This document shows positions 25,659-35,400 of a stretch of 64,000 nt of DNA, piece by piece. Both the position numbers and the translations under genes were made by a program. The first letter of the stretch is position 1, and the number at the start of each line of letters is the position of its first letter. The notes under the pieces are model-generated. The model saw only the letters and a program-made list of their open reading frames with translations. It was not told where the DNA came from and ran no database searches. This DNA comes from Myxococcales bacterium (lineage in GTDB: Bacteria; Myxococcota_A; Polyangia; Haliangiales; Haliangiaceae): assembly GCA_947483555.1 (NCBI GenBank), contig CANKMW010000048.1, forward strand, positions 1 through 64,000, written 5' to 3'.

Positions 25659-28325
25659 TCAGTCCAGGTCCCAGTCGACGTCCGAGATGCTCTGGCCGCG
25701 TCCGACATCGACGGCGCGCGTGGCGTCGTCGTTGCCGACCGGGCCCGGCGGTGACGCCGCCGCTCGGCCGCGGGGCGGCTCGCGCGTCTCGGCTTTCTTG
25801 CGCGAGGTCGCGCCCGCGCCGCCGGCACTGCCGGGGATCCCGCGCTCGCGCTCGCGGGCGACCAGATCGCGCATGTCGCCCATGCGCGTGGCGTCCTCGT
25901 CGGGCAGCTTGGGGTAGCGCCGCGACTGCTCGCGAGGGCCGAGATCGATCGAGCCGTTGGCGCCGTCGCCCTCGTGGGTCGCCGACAGGAAGTCGACGTC
26001 GAGGTCATCGATGGAGCCGTCCTCGAGCGTGGCCTCACCATGGACCGCGCGGGTCGGCTCGTCGTGGCGCGGATCCCGCGCCCCGCCGGCGCCGGTGTCG
26101 CTGGCGCGGGCCAACAGCCGTGGATCGACGTCGGCGGCCCGGGTCGGATCGTCGAGCTGGAAGTCGTCGCCGAAGCGCCCCGGCCCCCGCCGCAGCGGCC
26201 GACCGCCGACCGCCTCGGCCGGCAGCGGCAGCGACGCGTCGACTTGCCGCGTGGCCTCGTCGAGGAACATCGGCGGCGGTTTCGGAGCCCCGGCCTGTCC
26301 TGAGCTCGGTCGAAGGGCCGGGCGCTTGCCGCGCGACGACTCGGGTGGCGGCGAACCGCTGGCGCCGGCCGCCGGCCCCGACCGCTGCGACTTGCCCGGC
26401 TTCATGCGCACCCCCGGCCCGAGCTCGACCTCTTCGCTCGGACGCTTGGAGCGCGTCTTGGGTCCGGTCGCGTTGGCCTTGGCGAGCCCGACGATGACGG
26501 CCTGCTTGGCCTGCATCTCGTCGAGGCTGGGCGGTGGCGGCGGTGGTGCGCCGGCGACCCGTTGCAGGCGCGGCTGGGGTGGCGGCGTCGGCTCGCGGGC
26601 CGGCGGCGCCGCCCGCAGGGCCGCCAGATCGACGAACGAGACCTTCGACTCCTCGTCGGCGAGGCGACCGCCCTCGTCGCGCAACATGCGGAGCACGCGG
26701 GTGCGCTCGCCGGCGCTGAGCTGATCGCGTCGTCCGACGCCGGCGTGGGTCCGTTGCCGCTTGGCGAACTCCGACAGCGGCATCGGCTGCTCGATCTTCT
26801 TGGCGCCGGTGCCGAACAGGCCGGTCGCCGCCTTGATCCACTTCTTCGGCCCGCTGGCCGGCTCGGGCAACGAGATCGCCGACAGCGCGCGCTCGACCTC
26901 GCTGGGCAGACGGTTGTCGCGGCCGGTGATCAGCGCCGCCGCGCGCGCCGCGTCCTGCGGGCACTCGGCGGCCGCCGGCACCATCCGGCGCACGAAGTCG
27001 TCGCTCTTGCCGAGCGCGTACTGGTGCGGACGCAACACGAAGCGGACGCCGAGCTTCTCGAGCCAGGTCACCGGCGGGTCGGCACCGATCAGCACGAACG
27101 CGCCGCGGTTGGCGTAGCGCTTCTGCGAGCCGTCGCCGAGCGCGATGATCACGCTGTCGGGCTCGAACGCGACCACCTGCGACTGATACTTGGCCTTGAG
27201 CCGCTGCTGGGCCGCGTACGACTCGATCGCCTGCTTGTTCTTGGGTTGCGACCGATTGAACGACTTGCCGCGGTAGCTGATGATCACGCGCGCGCCGGCG
27301 TCGGCGAGCGCCAGCGCGGCCTCGACGGCCGAGTCGCCGCCGCCGACCACCAGCACGTCCTGGCCGCGCCAGTCGTCGGGGTCGTCGAGCAGGCTGGCGA
27401 CCTTGGGCAGGTTCTCGCCCGGCACCTGCAGGGTGCGCGGCTTGCCGCGGGTGCCAGTGGCAAGCACCACCCGCTGGGCCAGGTACTGGGCCACGGTGGT
27501 GCGAACCTCGAAGTTGCCATCGGGCTTGCGGGTCGCGCTCTCGACCGCCTCGCCCTGGCGGATCTTCAAGCCGACCCGCTCGATCAGCTCGCGCCAGATC
27601 GGGATGATCTGCTCCTTGCTCGAGTCGAACACCGGCAGCAACGACACGTTCATGCTCTCGTACGGCTCCGCCATCACCAGCTTGCCCTTGGGGTAGCGGG
27701 CGATCGTCGACGCGATCAGCTGTTCCTTCTCGAGCACGACGTAGCTCAGCCCGCGCTGGATACAGCTCAGCGCCGCCGACAGCCCGCCCGGCCCCGAGCC
27801 GACGATGGCGACGTCGACCGCGTTGGCGCCCTCGCCGCGCAAGGCCCCCGGCCGCATGCCGGTGCGCAGCATGTGCTCGATGACGCCGCGGCCGAGGTTG
27901 GCCGCGTTCTTGACCAGCGGCTTGCCGGCGACCTCGCCGATCAGGTACTGGCCCGGCACCGCGGTCTGGTAGCAGTCGTCGAGCTCCGGCACCTTGAGCG
28001 GCGGCGGCTCGCTGCCCTCGCGGAACATGACCAGCGCCTCGGTCGGGCACGCCCACATGCATGCCTCGCACTGGATGCAGTCGTGGAAGCGCAGCACCCG
28101 GCTCTTGTTCGAGACCAGGTCGAGCACGTTGGTCGGGCAGACCGCGACGCAGGCATCGCAGCCGGTGCAGCGATCATCGTTGATGTCGTGGACCAGGATC
28201 GAGACCGCCGGCATCGGCGACGGCTGGGCGTGGCCATGGCGATGACGGCGCGCGCCGATCACGGTGAACAGCGCCATCACGGCGATGGCGAGGCCGCCCA
28301 GGGTGAGTGGCACCACCCAGGTCAT
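25659..28325 (-). CDS. Membrane-anchored ferredoxin/FAD-dependent reductase with DxxTR-rich tail
   Basis: 888 residues. N-terminal TM (VPLTLGGLAIAVMALFTVIG), then two 4Fe-4S motifs at about 53-92 (CTGCDACVAVCP and CIQCEACMWACP), then a thioredoxin-reductase-like FAD/NAD(P)H module with VAIVGSGPGGLSAA (about 171) and VLVVGGGDSAVEAA (about 325). The CxxC active site of thioredoxin reductase is absent, so electrons probably pass to or from the clusters. From about residue 540 the protein is Pro/Arg/Asp-rich and apparently disordered, with five DxxTR motifs (DEATR 689, DDPTR 725, DEPTR 755, DEDATR 809, DDATR 866). These resemble phospho-threonine sites bound by FHA domains. A REP-like repeat is embedded in frame near residue 675. 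Confidence 0.85.
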   Translation of the reverse strand: MTWVVPLTLGGLAIAVMALFTVIGARRHRHGHAQPSPMPAVSILVHDINDDRCTGCDACVAVCPTNVLDLVSNKSRVLRFHDCIQCEACMWACPTEALVMFREGSEPPPLKVPELDDCYQTAVPGQYLIGEVAGKPLVKNAANLGRGVIEHMLRTGMRPGALRGEGANAVDVAIVGSGPGGLSAALSCIQRGLSYVVLEKEQLIASTIARYPKGKLVMAEPYESMNVSLLPVFDSSKEQIIPIWRELIERVGLKIRQGEAVESATRKPDGNFEVRTTVAQYLAQRVVLATGTRGKPRTLQVPGENLPKVASLLDDPDDWRGQDVLVVGGGDSAVEAALALADAGARVIISYRGKSFNRSQPKNKQAIESYAAQQRLKAKYQSQVVAFEPDSVIIALGDGSQKRYANRGAFVLIGADPPVTWLEKLGVRFVLRPHQYALGKSDDFVRRMVPAAAECPQDAARAAALITGRDNRLPSEVERALSAISLPEPASGPKKWIKAATGLFGTGAKKIEQPMPLSEFAKRQRTHAGVGRRDQLSAGERTRVLRMLRDEGGRLADEESKVSFVDLAALRAAPPAREPTPPPQPRLQRVAGAPPPPPPSLDEMQAKQAVIVGLAKANATGPKTRSKRPSEEVELGPGVRMKPGKSQRSGPAAGASGSPPPESSRGKRPALRPSSGQAGAPKPPPMFLDEATRQVDASLPLPAEAVGGRPLRRGPGRFGDDFQLDDPTRAADVDPRLLARASDTGAGGARDPRHDEPTRAVHGEATLEDGSIDDLDVDFLSATHEGDGANGSIDLGPREQSRRYPKLPDEDATRMGDMRDLVARERERGIPGSAGGAGATSRKKAETREPPRGRAAASPPGPVGNDDATRAVDVGRGQSISDVDWDLD
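26291..26321 (-). repeat. REP-like repeat inserted in frame within the reductase gene
   Basis: On the minus strand this reads CCCTTCGACCGAGCTCAGGA within longer GGCC arms, the same CCTTCGAC / GCTCAGG pattern as the cluster at 24.8-25.1 kb. It encodes ALRPSSGQAGAP in the disordered tail without breaking the frame. Confidence 0.65.
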
Positions 28326-28445
28326 CTCGCTCCTCGAATCACCTCTCTAGCATAGGCAATTTCGGTGCCTCGTGGCGACACTGGTGTTCCGCGGACTTGG
28401 CGGCGTATGGCTGGGTACGCCTGGGGGCGGGCCCCCCGCTGGGCG

Positions 28446-28985
28446 TCACAGCTTGGTGAAGGTGAGGGCGCCGACCAGCGCCGGATTGGTGACGTCGTAG
28501 ATGGTGAACGCGGTCGCCGAGGCGTCGAGCTTGGTGTACGTGAGCGACGTGGGGTCGGGACAGGTCTGGGTGATGTTGATGTCGTTGCCGCTGACGACGA
28601 AGGTGCCGCGGCTGCGTTGTACCGAGCCGCCACCTTGATCGACGAACTGGTAGGTCCCGGCGCTATTCACGCTGGTGGCCTGGTACACGACGCCGGTGGA
28701 GCCGGTCTGTCCGCCGACCCCGGTGTAGACGGTGCTCGCGGAGACGACGTACGTGCCATCGACGATGGGGCCGCCCTGTGGGGTCGGGGCCGCAACCGCC
28801 ATCGCCACGGTATCCACCAGCGTGGCCCGGTTGACGACCGCATTGCACTGCGCGGCATCGAGCGGGACGGCGTCGGTGGCCGCGTCGGCGGCCGCGTCGG
28901 GTCCGGCGACCGATTCGTCGCCACACCCCGCCGACAGTGCGCACGCGAACGCGAAGAAGACCCGACACCTGGTCAGTAGCCCCAT
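28446..28985 (-). CDS. Small secreted lipoprotein
   Basis: 179 residues from ATG 28985. Signal MGLLTRCRVFFAFACALSAG then Cys at 21 (LSAGC), an Ala/Asp-rich linker and a beta-rich domain (GTYVVSASTVYTGVGG, GTFVVSGNDINITQTCPDP) with two further Cys. Family not recognised. Ends 120 bp before the reductase start and could share its transcript. Confidence 0.65.
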   Translation of the reverse strand: MGLLTRCRVFFAFACALSAGCGDESVAGPDAAADAATDAVPLDAAQCNAVVNRATLVDTVAMAVAAPTPQGGPIVDGTYVVSASTVYTGVGGQTGSTGVVYQATSVNSAGTYQFVDQGGGSVQRSRGTFVVSGNDINITQTCPDPTSLTYTKLDASATAFTIYDVTNPALVGALTFTKL

Positions 28986-29035
28986 CGCGGCACGATACAC
29001 CCGTCGCGATACGCCTGGCGCTCGTGCTGCTCCCG

Positions 29036-30346
29036 CTACTGCTGCACGCAGAAGAAGTGGCGCAGCTGGGCGCAGTTGCTGACGCCGCCGTTGTTCGGGA
29101 ACGTGCCGGTCGTGGTCGAGGCCGCGATGCACGAGAGTCCGAAGTCGGTGCTGAGGCTCGACGACCAGTTGACGCAGTCGGAGGTCGAGGACGTCCAGTC
29201 GGCGTTGGCGCCGGTCCACGAGCCCCAGCCGTCGTCGGAGTGGATCGGGGCCAGCAGGTCCCGATCTTGCCCGCCGGACGCGCCGATGAGGCGCGTGTTG
29301 TCGGTGATGAACACCAGCGCGCTGGTCTCCGCGCTCGTGTAGCGCGTGTACGCCGCGACCACCCAGCCAACCTGGCCGTCGCCGGCGTTGCCGGTCACCG
29401 TCGCGATGCGGGTGGAACCGTCCACGACCAGCGCCCGGTACGTCGAGCCGAACGAGGCGATGCAGAGATTGTCGATGCCAGCGATGCCGCCTTGGGCCGG
29501 GGTGACGCGCGTGGTGTAGAACTGGATCGACTTCTGTTGCACGGTGCCGGCGCAGTCGGGGCGGCACACACCCGCCGCCATGGTCTGGCTGAACACGGTC
29601 GCCTGGTCGCAGGTCTCGGGGCCGTTGGTGATGCTGTCGCCGCAGCGCGGTCCGAGCGCGGTGCAGGCGCCATTGCAGAAGCCGTAGGAGCCGTTGTTGG
29701 CGCCGCTGTCGCAGGTCTCGGGGCCGTTGGTGATGCTGTCGCCGCAGCGCGGTCCGAGCGCGGTGCAGGCCGAGTTGCAGAAGCCGTACTGGCCGTTGTT
29801 GGCGCCGCTGTCGCAGGTCTCGGGGCCGTTCTGCACGCCGTCGCCGCAGCGCGGGCCGAGGGCAGTGCAGGCCGAGTTGCAGAAGCCGTACGAGCCGTTG
29901 TTGGCGCCGCTGTCGCATGTCTCGGGGCCGTTCTGCGTGCCGTCGCCGCAACGTGGACCGAGGGCGGTGCAGGCCGAGTTGCAGAAGCCGTACATGCCGT
30001 TGTTGGCGCCGCTATCGCACGCCTCGGGACCGTTCTGCGTGCCGTCGCCGCAGCGCGCGCCGGGGCCGCTGCAGCTCGAGTTGCAGAACCCGTACCCGCC
30101 GTTGTTCGCGCCATCGTCGCAGGTATCGGTGCCGTTGACCACGCCGTCGCCGCAGCTGGCCGGAATGGCGTCGGTCGGCGCGTCGGGCGGCGCGTCGATC
30201 GGCGGCACACCATCGGATGGCGCGCCGTCGGTCGAGCCCGGAGCGTCGGGCCCGCCGACCGGAGCGTCGGCGTCGGTGGTCACCTGGCCGCATCCGGCTG
30301 CCAGGAGGAAACCAAGCATCACGACCGGCATGAACAATCGAGTCAT
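29036..30346 (-). CDS. Cys-rich repeat lipoprotein with DUF1554-like C-terminus
   Basis: 436 residues from ATG 30346, preceded by AGAAGGAC. Signal MTRLFMPVVMLGFLLAAGC is a lipoprotein type, followed by a Pro/Asp/Gly linker. Five 34-residue units of the form CGDG-x2-NGPETCDSGANNG-x-YGFCNSACTALGPR, plus a sixth partial one, occupy about 65-255. They resemble myxobacterial DUF4215 Cys-rich repeats and would form disulfide knots outside the cell. The C-terminal 170 residues (VTPAQGGIAGIDNLCIASF, TYRALVVDGSTRIATV, ending CAQLRHFFCVQQ) fit the DUF1554 domain known from Leptospira surface lipoproteins. Probably a surface protein; ligand unknown. The 102-bp DNA units are nearly identical at base level. 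Confidence 0.8.
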   Translation of the reverse strand: MTRLFMPVVMLGFLLAAGCGQVTTDADAPVGGPDAPGSTDGAPSDGVPPIDAPPDAPTDAIPASCGDGVVNGTDTCDDGANNGGYGFCNSSCSGPGARCGDGTQNGPEACDSGANNGMYGFCNSACTALGPRCGDGTQNGPETCDSGANNGSYGFCNSACTALGPRCGDGVQNGPETCDSGANNGQYGFCNSACTALGPRCGDSITNGPETCDSGANNGSYGFCNGACTALGPRCGDSITNGPETCDQATVFSQTMAAGVCRPDCAGTVQQKSIQFYTTRVTPAQGGIAGIDNLCIASFGSTYRALVVDGSTRIATVTGNAGDGQVGWVVAAYTRYTSAETSALVFITDNTRLIGASGGQDRDLLAPIHSDDGWGSWTGANADWTSSTSDCVNWSSSLSTDFGLSCIAASTTTGTFPNNGGVSNCAQLRHFFCVQQ

Positions 30347-30539
30347 GGGTAGTCCTTCTGGGGGCAGCCCCGGTCCCCCTCGACCATGGTAGAGGACGGC
30401 GAGGAAGATCTCTACAGGGTCGTCCCGCCCGACGTCCGGAGCCAGGCGGCGATCTCTCGCAACGTTCGGCAATGGTCGGCCACGGGCCGAAGTCCAAGGA
30501 ATCGCGGGCGCGCCCGGTCGGCGACGGTCACCCGACCGG

Positions 30540-30665
30540 CTACGACTGGATGTCGTAGCGCTCGAGCTTGTCGTAGAGCGTGCGCTCGGCGATGCCGAGC
30601 AGCTCGGCAGCGCGGCGGCGGTTGCCGCCGGTGGCGTCGAGCGCCGCGACGACCTGCAGGAAACG
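30540..30665 (-). pseudogene. Remnant Fis-type helix-turn-helix of an NtrC-family activator
   Basis: The last 40 residues before the stop, FLQVVAALDATGGNRRRAAE then LLGIAERTLYDKLERYDIQS, match the C-terminal DNA-binding domain of sigma-54 enhancer-binding proteins. No AAA+ domain precedes it; the frame upstream is Arg/Cys-rich noise, and another frame (LVASIQDLLAARQVMR) may hold a further scrap. A decayed or truncated regulator is the simplest reading. Confidence 0.5.
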
Positions 30666-30787
30666 CAGGGCTGGCCCGCATGACCTGCCGCGCGGCGAGC
30701 AGATCCTGGATACTTGCGACCAGCTCCACGTGGTCCGCGCCGTGCAATCGCACCGCACGTGTCCGTCGAAGATCGGAGATGAGCCCC

Positions 30788-31228
30788 ATGAAGCGTTCCA
30801 CCAAGATCTCGTTGCTCGCCACCTGCGCCGCGCTCCTGCTCGGCTCGGGCATCGCCGCGGCCGACCACGGCCCCCGTCGCGGTCCCCCCGCGGCGCGCCA
30901 CATGCTCGCCACGCACCGCACCGGCTACGTCTGGGTGCAGGGCAACTGGGCGTGGCAGTACAACCAGTGGCGATGGACCCTGGGGCACTACGAGCGTGTG
31001 CGGGCCGGCTTCAACTGGACGGACGGTGGCTGGGATCAGCGCGACGGCCGCTTTCAGTGGCGCGACGGCCGCTGGGACCGCGATGACCGCGACGATCGCG
31101 CCCACGACCGCGACCACCGTCCCGATCGTGACGACCGCGCGCACGACCGCGACCGCCCCGATCGTGACGACCGCGCCCGTGACGGTGGCAACCGCGACCG
31201 TGACGGCGGCAACCGGGGGCGCCGGTGA
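30788..31228 (+). CDS. Exported YXWGXW-repeat-like protein with Asp/Arg/His tail
   Basis: 146 residues. Signal MKRSTKISLLATCAALLLGSGIAAA, then repeated aromatic units GYVWVQGNWAWQYNQWRW, GHYERVRAGFNWTDGGW and DGRFQWRDGRW of the YXWXXGXW type. The last 65 residues are DRDDRAHDRD-like repeats. The Arg/Asp/His tail may bind metal or stick to the envelope. CGGAGATGAG lies just upstream of the ATG. It overlaps the next gene by GTGA. Confidence 0.75.
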   Translation: MKRSTKISLLATCAALLLGSGIAAADHGPRRGPPAARHMLATHRTGYVWVQGNWAWQYNQWRWTLGHYERVRAGFNWTDGGWDQRDGRFQWRDGRWDRDDRDDRAHDRDHRPDRDDRAHDRDRPDRDDRARDGGNRDRDGGNRGRR

Positions 31229-31875
31229 CCGCCGCGGCGCTCGTCGCGCGACTGGCGCTGGCCGCGCTGGCGGCCGGCGCGGTCGCCTGCAAGCAGGACG
31301 CGACGCCCACCAGCGGCGGCGCCTCCACGAGCAGCAGCGGCGGTGGCGGTGGCAGCGCCGGCGCCGAGACGAGCGCCGAGGTCAAGCGACTGGCGCCGCG
31401 CAACGGCGCGTTGCCGGCGGCGCCGCGACGCCTCGGTGACGGCAGCCTGGCCGGCGCCGATGACGGCGCGGACGACGGCGAACGGCGGCGCGGCCGGCGC
31501 GGTGACGGGCCGCGGCCGGACCGCGAGGAGATGCGCGCGATGGGCGACCAGCGCCGCCTGGAGGCGCTCGAGATCTACGACGCCGACAAGAGCGGTGAGC
31601 TCGACGAGTCAGAGCGCGCGGTCATGCACGAGGCCCGGATCGCCGACCTGGTGACCCGCCTCGACAAGGACGCCGACGGCCGCCTGACCAAGGCCGAGCT
31701 CGAGGAGATGGCGACCCGCGGCCGCCGCCCGCCGCCCGACTTCGCGGTCATCGACACCGACAAGGACGGCTTCGTCACCGTCGAGGAGATGGCCCGGTCG
31801 CAGCCGGCTCGACCGGGCGGCCGCGACCGGCGCGGTCCACCCGGCGGCGCACCGCCCGCACCGCCCGTGCCGTAG
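31225..31875 (+). CDS. EF-hand lipoprotein
   Basis: 216 residues from GTG 31225. Lipoprotein signal MTAAALVARLALAALAAGAVAC. After a Gly/Ser linker come three EF-hand loops: DADKSGELDESE, DKDADGRLTKAE and DTDKDGFVTVEE (about residues 119-190). Pro-rich tail. Calcium-binding surface lipoprotein, translationally coupled to the YXWGXW gene. Confidence 0.85.
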   Translation: MTAAALVARLALAALAAGAVACKQDATPTSGGASTSSSGGGGGSAGAETSAEVKRLAPRNGALPAAPRRLGDGSLAGADDGADDGERRRGRRGDGPRPDREEMRAMGDQRRLEALEIYDADKSGELDESERAVMHEARIADLVTRLDKDADGRLTKAELEEMATRGRRPPPDFAVIDTDKDGFVTVEEMARSQPARPGGRDRRGPPGGAPPAPPVP

Positions 31876-31921
31876 TCGACCGCGAGGCGGACGCCGCGGC
31901 CACCGTGATACCGTCGGCGAC

Positions 31922-32467
31922 GTGCTGACCCTCGCCGACCGCCTCGCTGCGATCAAGGTTCTCGACGAGCACGGTGCCGAGGTCGCGCTGGGGACGCTGT
32001 GGAAGGACCGGCCGGCGGTGGTCGCGCTGGTCCGCCACTTCGGTTGACTGTTCTGCCGCGAGCAGGTGGTGCAGTTGCACCACGCCATCGATCGCATCCA
32101 CGCCGCCGGCGCCGAGCTCCACGTCATCGGCAACGGCGCGCCCATGTTCATCGCCGGTTTCCGCGACACCACCGCGTTTCCGGGCCCGATCTACACCGAT
32201 CCGTCGCTGGCGGTGTACGAGGCGGCGCAGCTGGTCCGCGGCATCACCACGACGTTCAACCCGCGGGCGGCGCTCGGCGCCCTGCGCGCCCTGCGTGGCG
32301 GCTTCCGCCAGGGTCGAACCCAGGGCGACCCATTCCAGCAAGGCGGCGTGCTGGTGGTCGCACCGTCGGGCGAGATCCTCTTCCACCACATCTCGAAGGC
32401 GGCCGGCGACCACCCGAAGCTCGAGCGCGTGCTGGCGGCGCTGCCGTCGCCGCGCCCGGCGGCTTGA
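31922..32467 (+). CDS. Peroxiredoxin-like (AhpC-TSA_2/SelU-type) selenoprotein, in-frame TGA = Sec42
   Basis: 181 residues if the TGA at 32045-32047 is read as selenocysteine. From GTG 31922 the frame gives ADRLAAIKVLDEHGAEV, then RHFG-U-LFCREQ; family members have RHFGCxxCREx here. Downstream the PF13911-type signature continues without a break: AELHVIGNGAPMFIAGF, FPGPIYTDPSLAVYEAA, GGFRQG, GDPFQQGGVLVVAPSGEILF and KAAGDHPKLERVLAAL. So the TGA falls exactly on the first Cys of the CxxC site, giving UxxC. A 7-bp hairpin with an AGUU loop follows (separate entry). Standard translation would leave a 41-residue stub, and gene finders will call only the 3' part from GTG 32066. Expected role: thiol peroxidase/redox enzyme. 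A nonsense mutation is the alternative but would be a striking coincidence. Confidence 0.85.
32066..32083 (+). promoter_or_regulatory. Candidate bacterial SECIS hairpin of the peroxiredoxin-like gene
   Basis: GTGGTGC (32066-32072), loop AGTT, GCACCAC (32077-32083). The loop starts 26 nt after the TGA (32045-32047), inside the usual range for bacterial SECIS elements, which lie in the coding region just after the UGA and have a G early in the apical loop. The same stem length and loop occur after the TGA of the ArsC-like gene. Confidence 0.7.
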
Positions 32468-32495
32468 TCGCGTGCGCCGGCGTCGCGCCCGCCGG

Positions 32496-35400
32496 CTACG
32501 GGCTGACGGTCAGCGCGCCGCCGTTGACGGGCGACCACGCGAACGATCCGTTCGAGCCGGCGCCGTCCAGATCGCAGTAGGTCCAGTTGCTGCCGTCGAT
32601 CGAGACCCGGGCCGCGTAGGCGTAGGCCCCGATCGCCGGCGTGGCCAGCACCGCCTGGTACTCGTCATCGTTGCCGACCTGCACGTTGAAGGCGGCGTCG
32701 AACCACGACCAGCCGGATTCGACCTGCGGGTTGGCCGCCCGCGGGCCGTGGCCGATCTGGGCCCGCACCGACGGGCTGGCACCGGCGGTCGTGGTGACGC
32801 CGGTCTCGAAGATCCGGGTGTAGATGGCCGGCATCGCCGCGCTCGACGCCACCGCGATGGTGGGCGGGAACTGCAGCACGCAGTAGTCGGCCTCGGCGGC
32901 GCGGTTGCTCTCGCTGGCGACGCACGCGCACACGCTGGGAGCGGTGCCGCCGCTGCGCGGTAGCGTCGTGAGGCGGGCGAAGTCGGTGCCGTTGTGGTGG
33001 GCGTCGATGCAGCCGGCGCGGCGGCGCTGCAACGAGGTGGTGTTGTTGCTCGGCGCCGTCGCGGCGGCGGCGCCCTCGAAGCAGCTCGCGCTGCCGCCCC
33101 AGCCGACCAGGCCGATCACGTCGACGCCGAGCGGGCAGGTGGAGATCGGGAGCTGGGTCGTGGTCGACGTCAACGCCAGCTTCCCCGAGCTGACGCTCAG
33201 GTCGAACGGCGTCAGCAGGATCAGGTCCGGCGTCGGTAGCGCCGTCGTGCCGCCGCCGCCCATCGCGTCCTGGATCAGGTAGTAGCCGCCGGCCGGCACG
33301 ATCACCGATGGCAACGCCTCGACGTCCCAGGTCGAGGTCGCGGCGGCGCTGGCGTACTGCAACGCCATCCCGTCCAGCGCCACCGGCGCCGGCCCGGTGT
33401 TGTGGAGCTCGATGAAGTCGTGGGTGTACACCGACCCGGCGTTGCCGCCGCCGCCGTAGACCTGACTGATCACCAGGCCCACGCCACACGGCTCGTCGAC
33501 GAAGGTGGTGAACCCGGTCGGGTGCGTGAACGGCGCCGCCATCGCCACGCCGAGCGCGCTCAGCGCACCGGTCGTGACGCGGACCCGGTAGGTGATGCCG
33601 AACGCCAGGGCGGGCGCTGGCGTGAACGTGGCGACCGTGTCGCCGGCGCTCATCACCGGCGGCCCGGCCACCGGCAGGCAGGTGAGGAAGGCGTCGGTCG
33701 AGAGCTGGAACGTCCCGCTGCACGCACCGGCGGTGGATTGCGCCGTCAACGACAGCGGCCGCATGGCGACCGAGAACGTGACGGCGACGGTGCCCGGCGT
33801 CGGCACGGCGACCGCGGCGTCGGCGGGATTGGTCACCGTCACCGTGGGTGCCGGGCCGACCGAGAGCAGCGTGGCGCCGATCGCGGGGCCGATGGTCGCC
33901 GAGATCGTCGACGTGCCGTTGGTCAGCGCGCTGGCGACGCCGGCGGTGGTCACGGTCGCCACCGCCATGGTGCTCGAGCCCCAGGTCGCCAGGGTGGTCA
34001 CGTCGCCGACGCTGGCGTCGCTGAACGTGCCGGTGGCGGTGAACGGGACCATCTGCCCGATCGTCCGGCCGGGGTTGGCCGGCGTCACGACGATGGTCTC
34101 GACCACCGCCGCGCCGACCGTCATCGTGGTGCCGCCGCTGACGGTCCCGATGGCGGCGCTGATCAGCGAGCTGCCGAGCTGCGCCGCGGTGGCCAGGCCG
34201 CCGGCGGTCAGCGGCACGGCGGTGCGGTCGCTCGAATCCCAGACCGCCGCCGACGTCAGGTCGGGCGTCGCGCCGTCGCTCATCAGGCCGGTGGCGGTGA
34301 ACTGCTGGCTGCGGCCCTTGGCGAGCGTCGGCAAGCTCGGCGTGACGGTGATCGCGTCGAGCTCGGCCGCCGTCACGGTCAGCATCGCGGTGTCGCTGAT
34401 GACGCCCGAGGTCGCGGTGATCATGGTCGTGCCCGCGGCCTGCGCCGCGGCCAGGCCGCGGGTCCCCGGCGTCGTCGAGACCGTGGCGACGCCGGTCATG
34501 GTCGACGACCACGTCACCTGCTCGGTCATCGGCATGGTCGAGGCGTCGCTGAACATGCCGGTGGCGGTGAACTGCTGGCTGCGACCGTCGGCGATCGAGG
34601 CCGGGTCCGGCCCGACCACGATCGACACCAGGCTGGCCGGCGGCACCAGCACCGTCGTCTGGCCGCTGATCGCGCTCAGCGTCGCGATCACCGCGGTCGA
34701 GCCCTGGGCGACGCCGGTGATCAGCCCGCCACCGGTCACGGTCGCCACCGCGCCCGAGCCGGTGGTCCAGGCCACCTGCGTGGTCAGGTCCATCGTCGGT
34801 CCGGCGCTGTAGGTCCCGGTCGCCGTCATCGGCTGGGTCATGCCGATGCCCACGGTCGGGTTGGTCGGCGTGACGGCGATCGCCGTCAACAGCGGCGCGC
34901 CGACGGTCACGGTCACCATCGCGGTCACGCCGTTCTGGCTGGCGGTGATCACGCTGGTGCCCGCGGTGACGCCGGTGACCGTGCCGTCGCCATCGATGGT
35001 CGCGACCGCCGCCGTGGCCGACATCCACGTGACCGTGGCCGAGACGTCGGCCTGCGAGCCATCGCTGAAGCTGCCGCTGGCGGCCAGCTGCACGGTGAGA
35101 CCGGCGGCGACCGCCGGCGCCGGCGGCGAGATCGTGATCGCGGTGAGCGTGGCGGCCGCCACCGTGATCTCGGTGCTGCCGCGCAGGCCGCGCGCCGTCG
35201 CCGTCACCAGCGCCGATCCGGTGGCCAGGCCGCGCACCACCGCGCTACCTCCGCTGCCGGGCGTCACCGAAACCTGCGCCCCGTCGTCGGTGGTCCAGGT
35301 CACGCCGTCGTCGATGGACTGCGACGATCCGTCGATGACGAAGAACGCAGCCACCGTGATCTGGTCGCCGATGCCGAGCGTCGCCGCCGGCGGGTTGACG

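Noticed and set aside
29629..30150. Regular repeats considered as a CRISPR array
   Set aside because: They are 102-bp coding repeats with conserved Cys codons and no variable spacers.
32066..32467. Short gene starting at GTG 32066
   Set aside because: It lacks the active site and has no ribosome site; it is the 3' part of the selenoprotein gene read from an internal codon.
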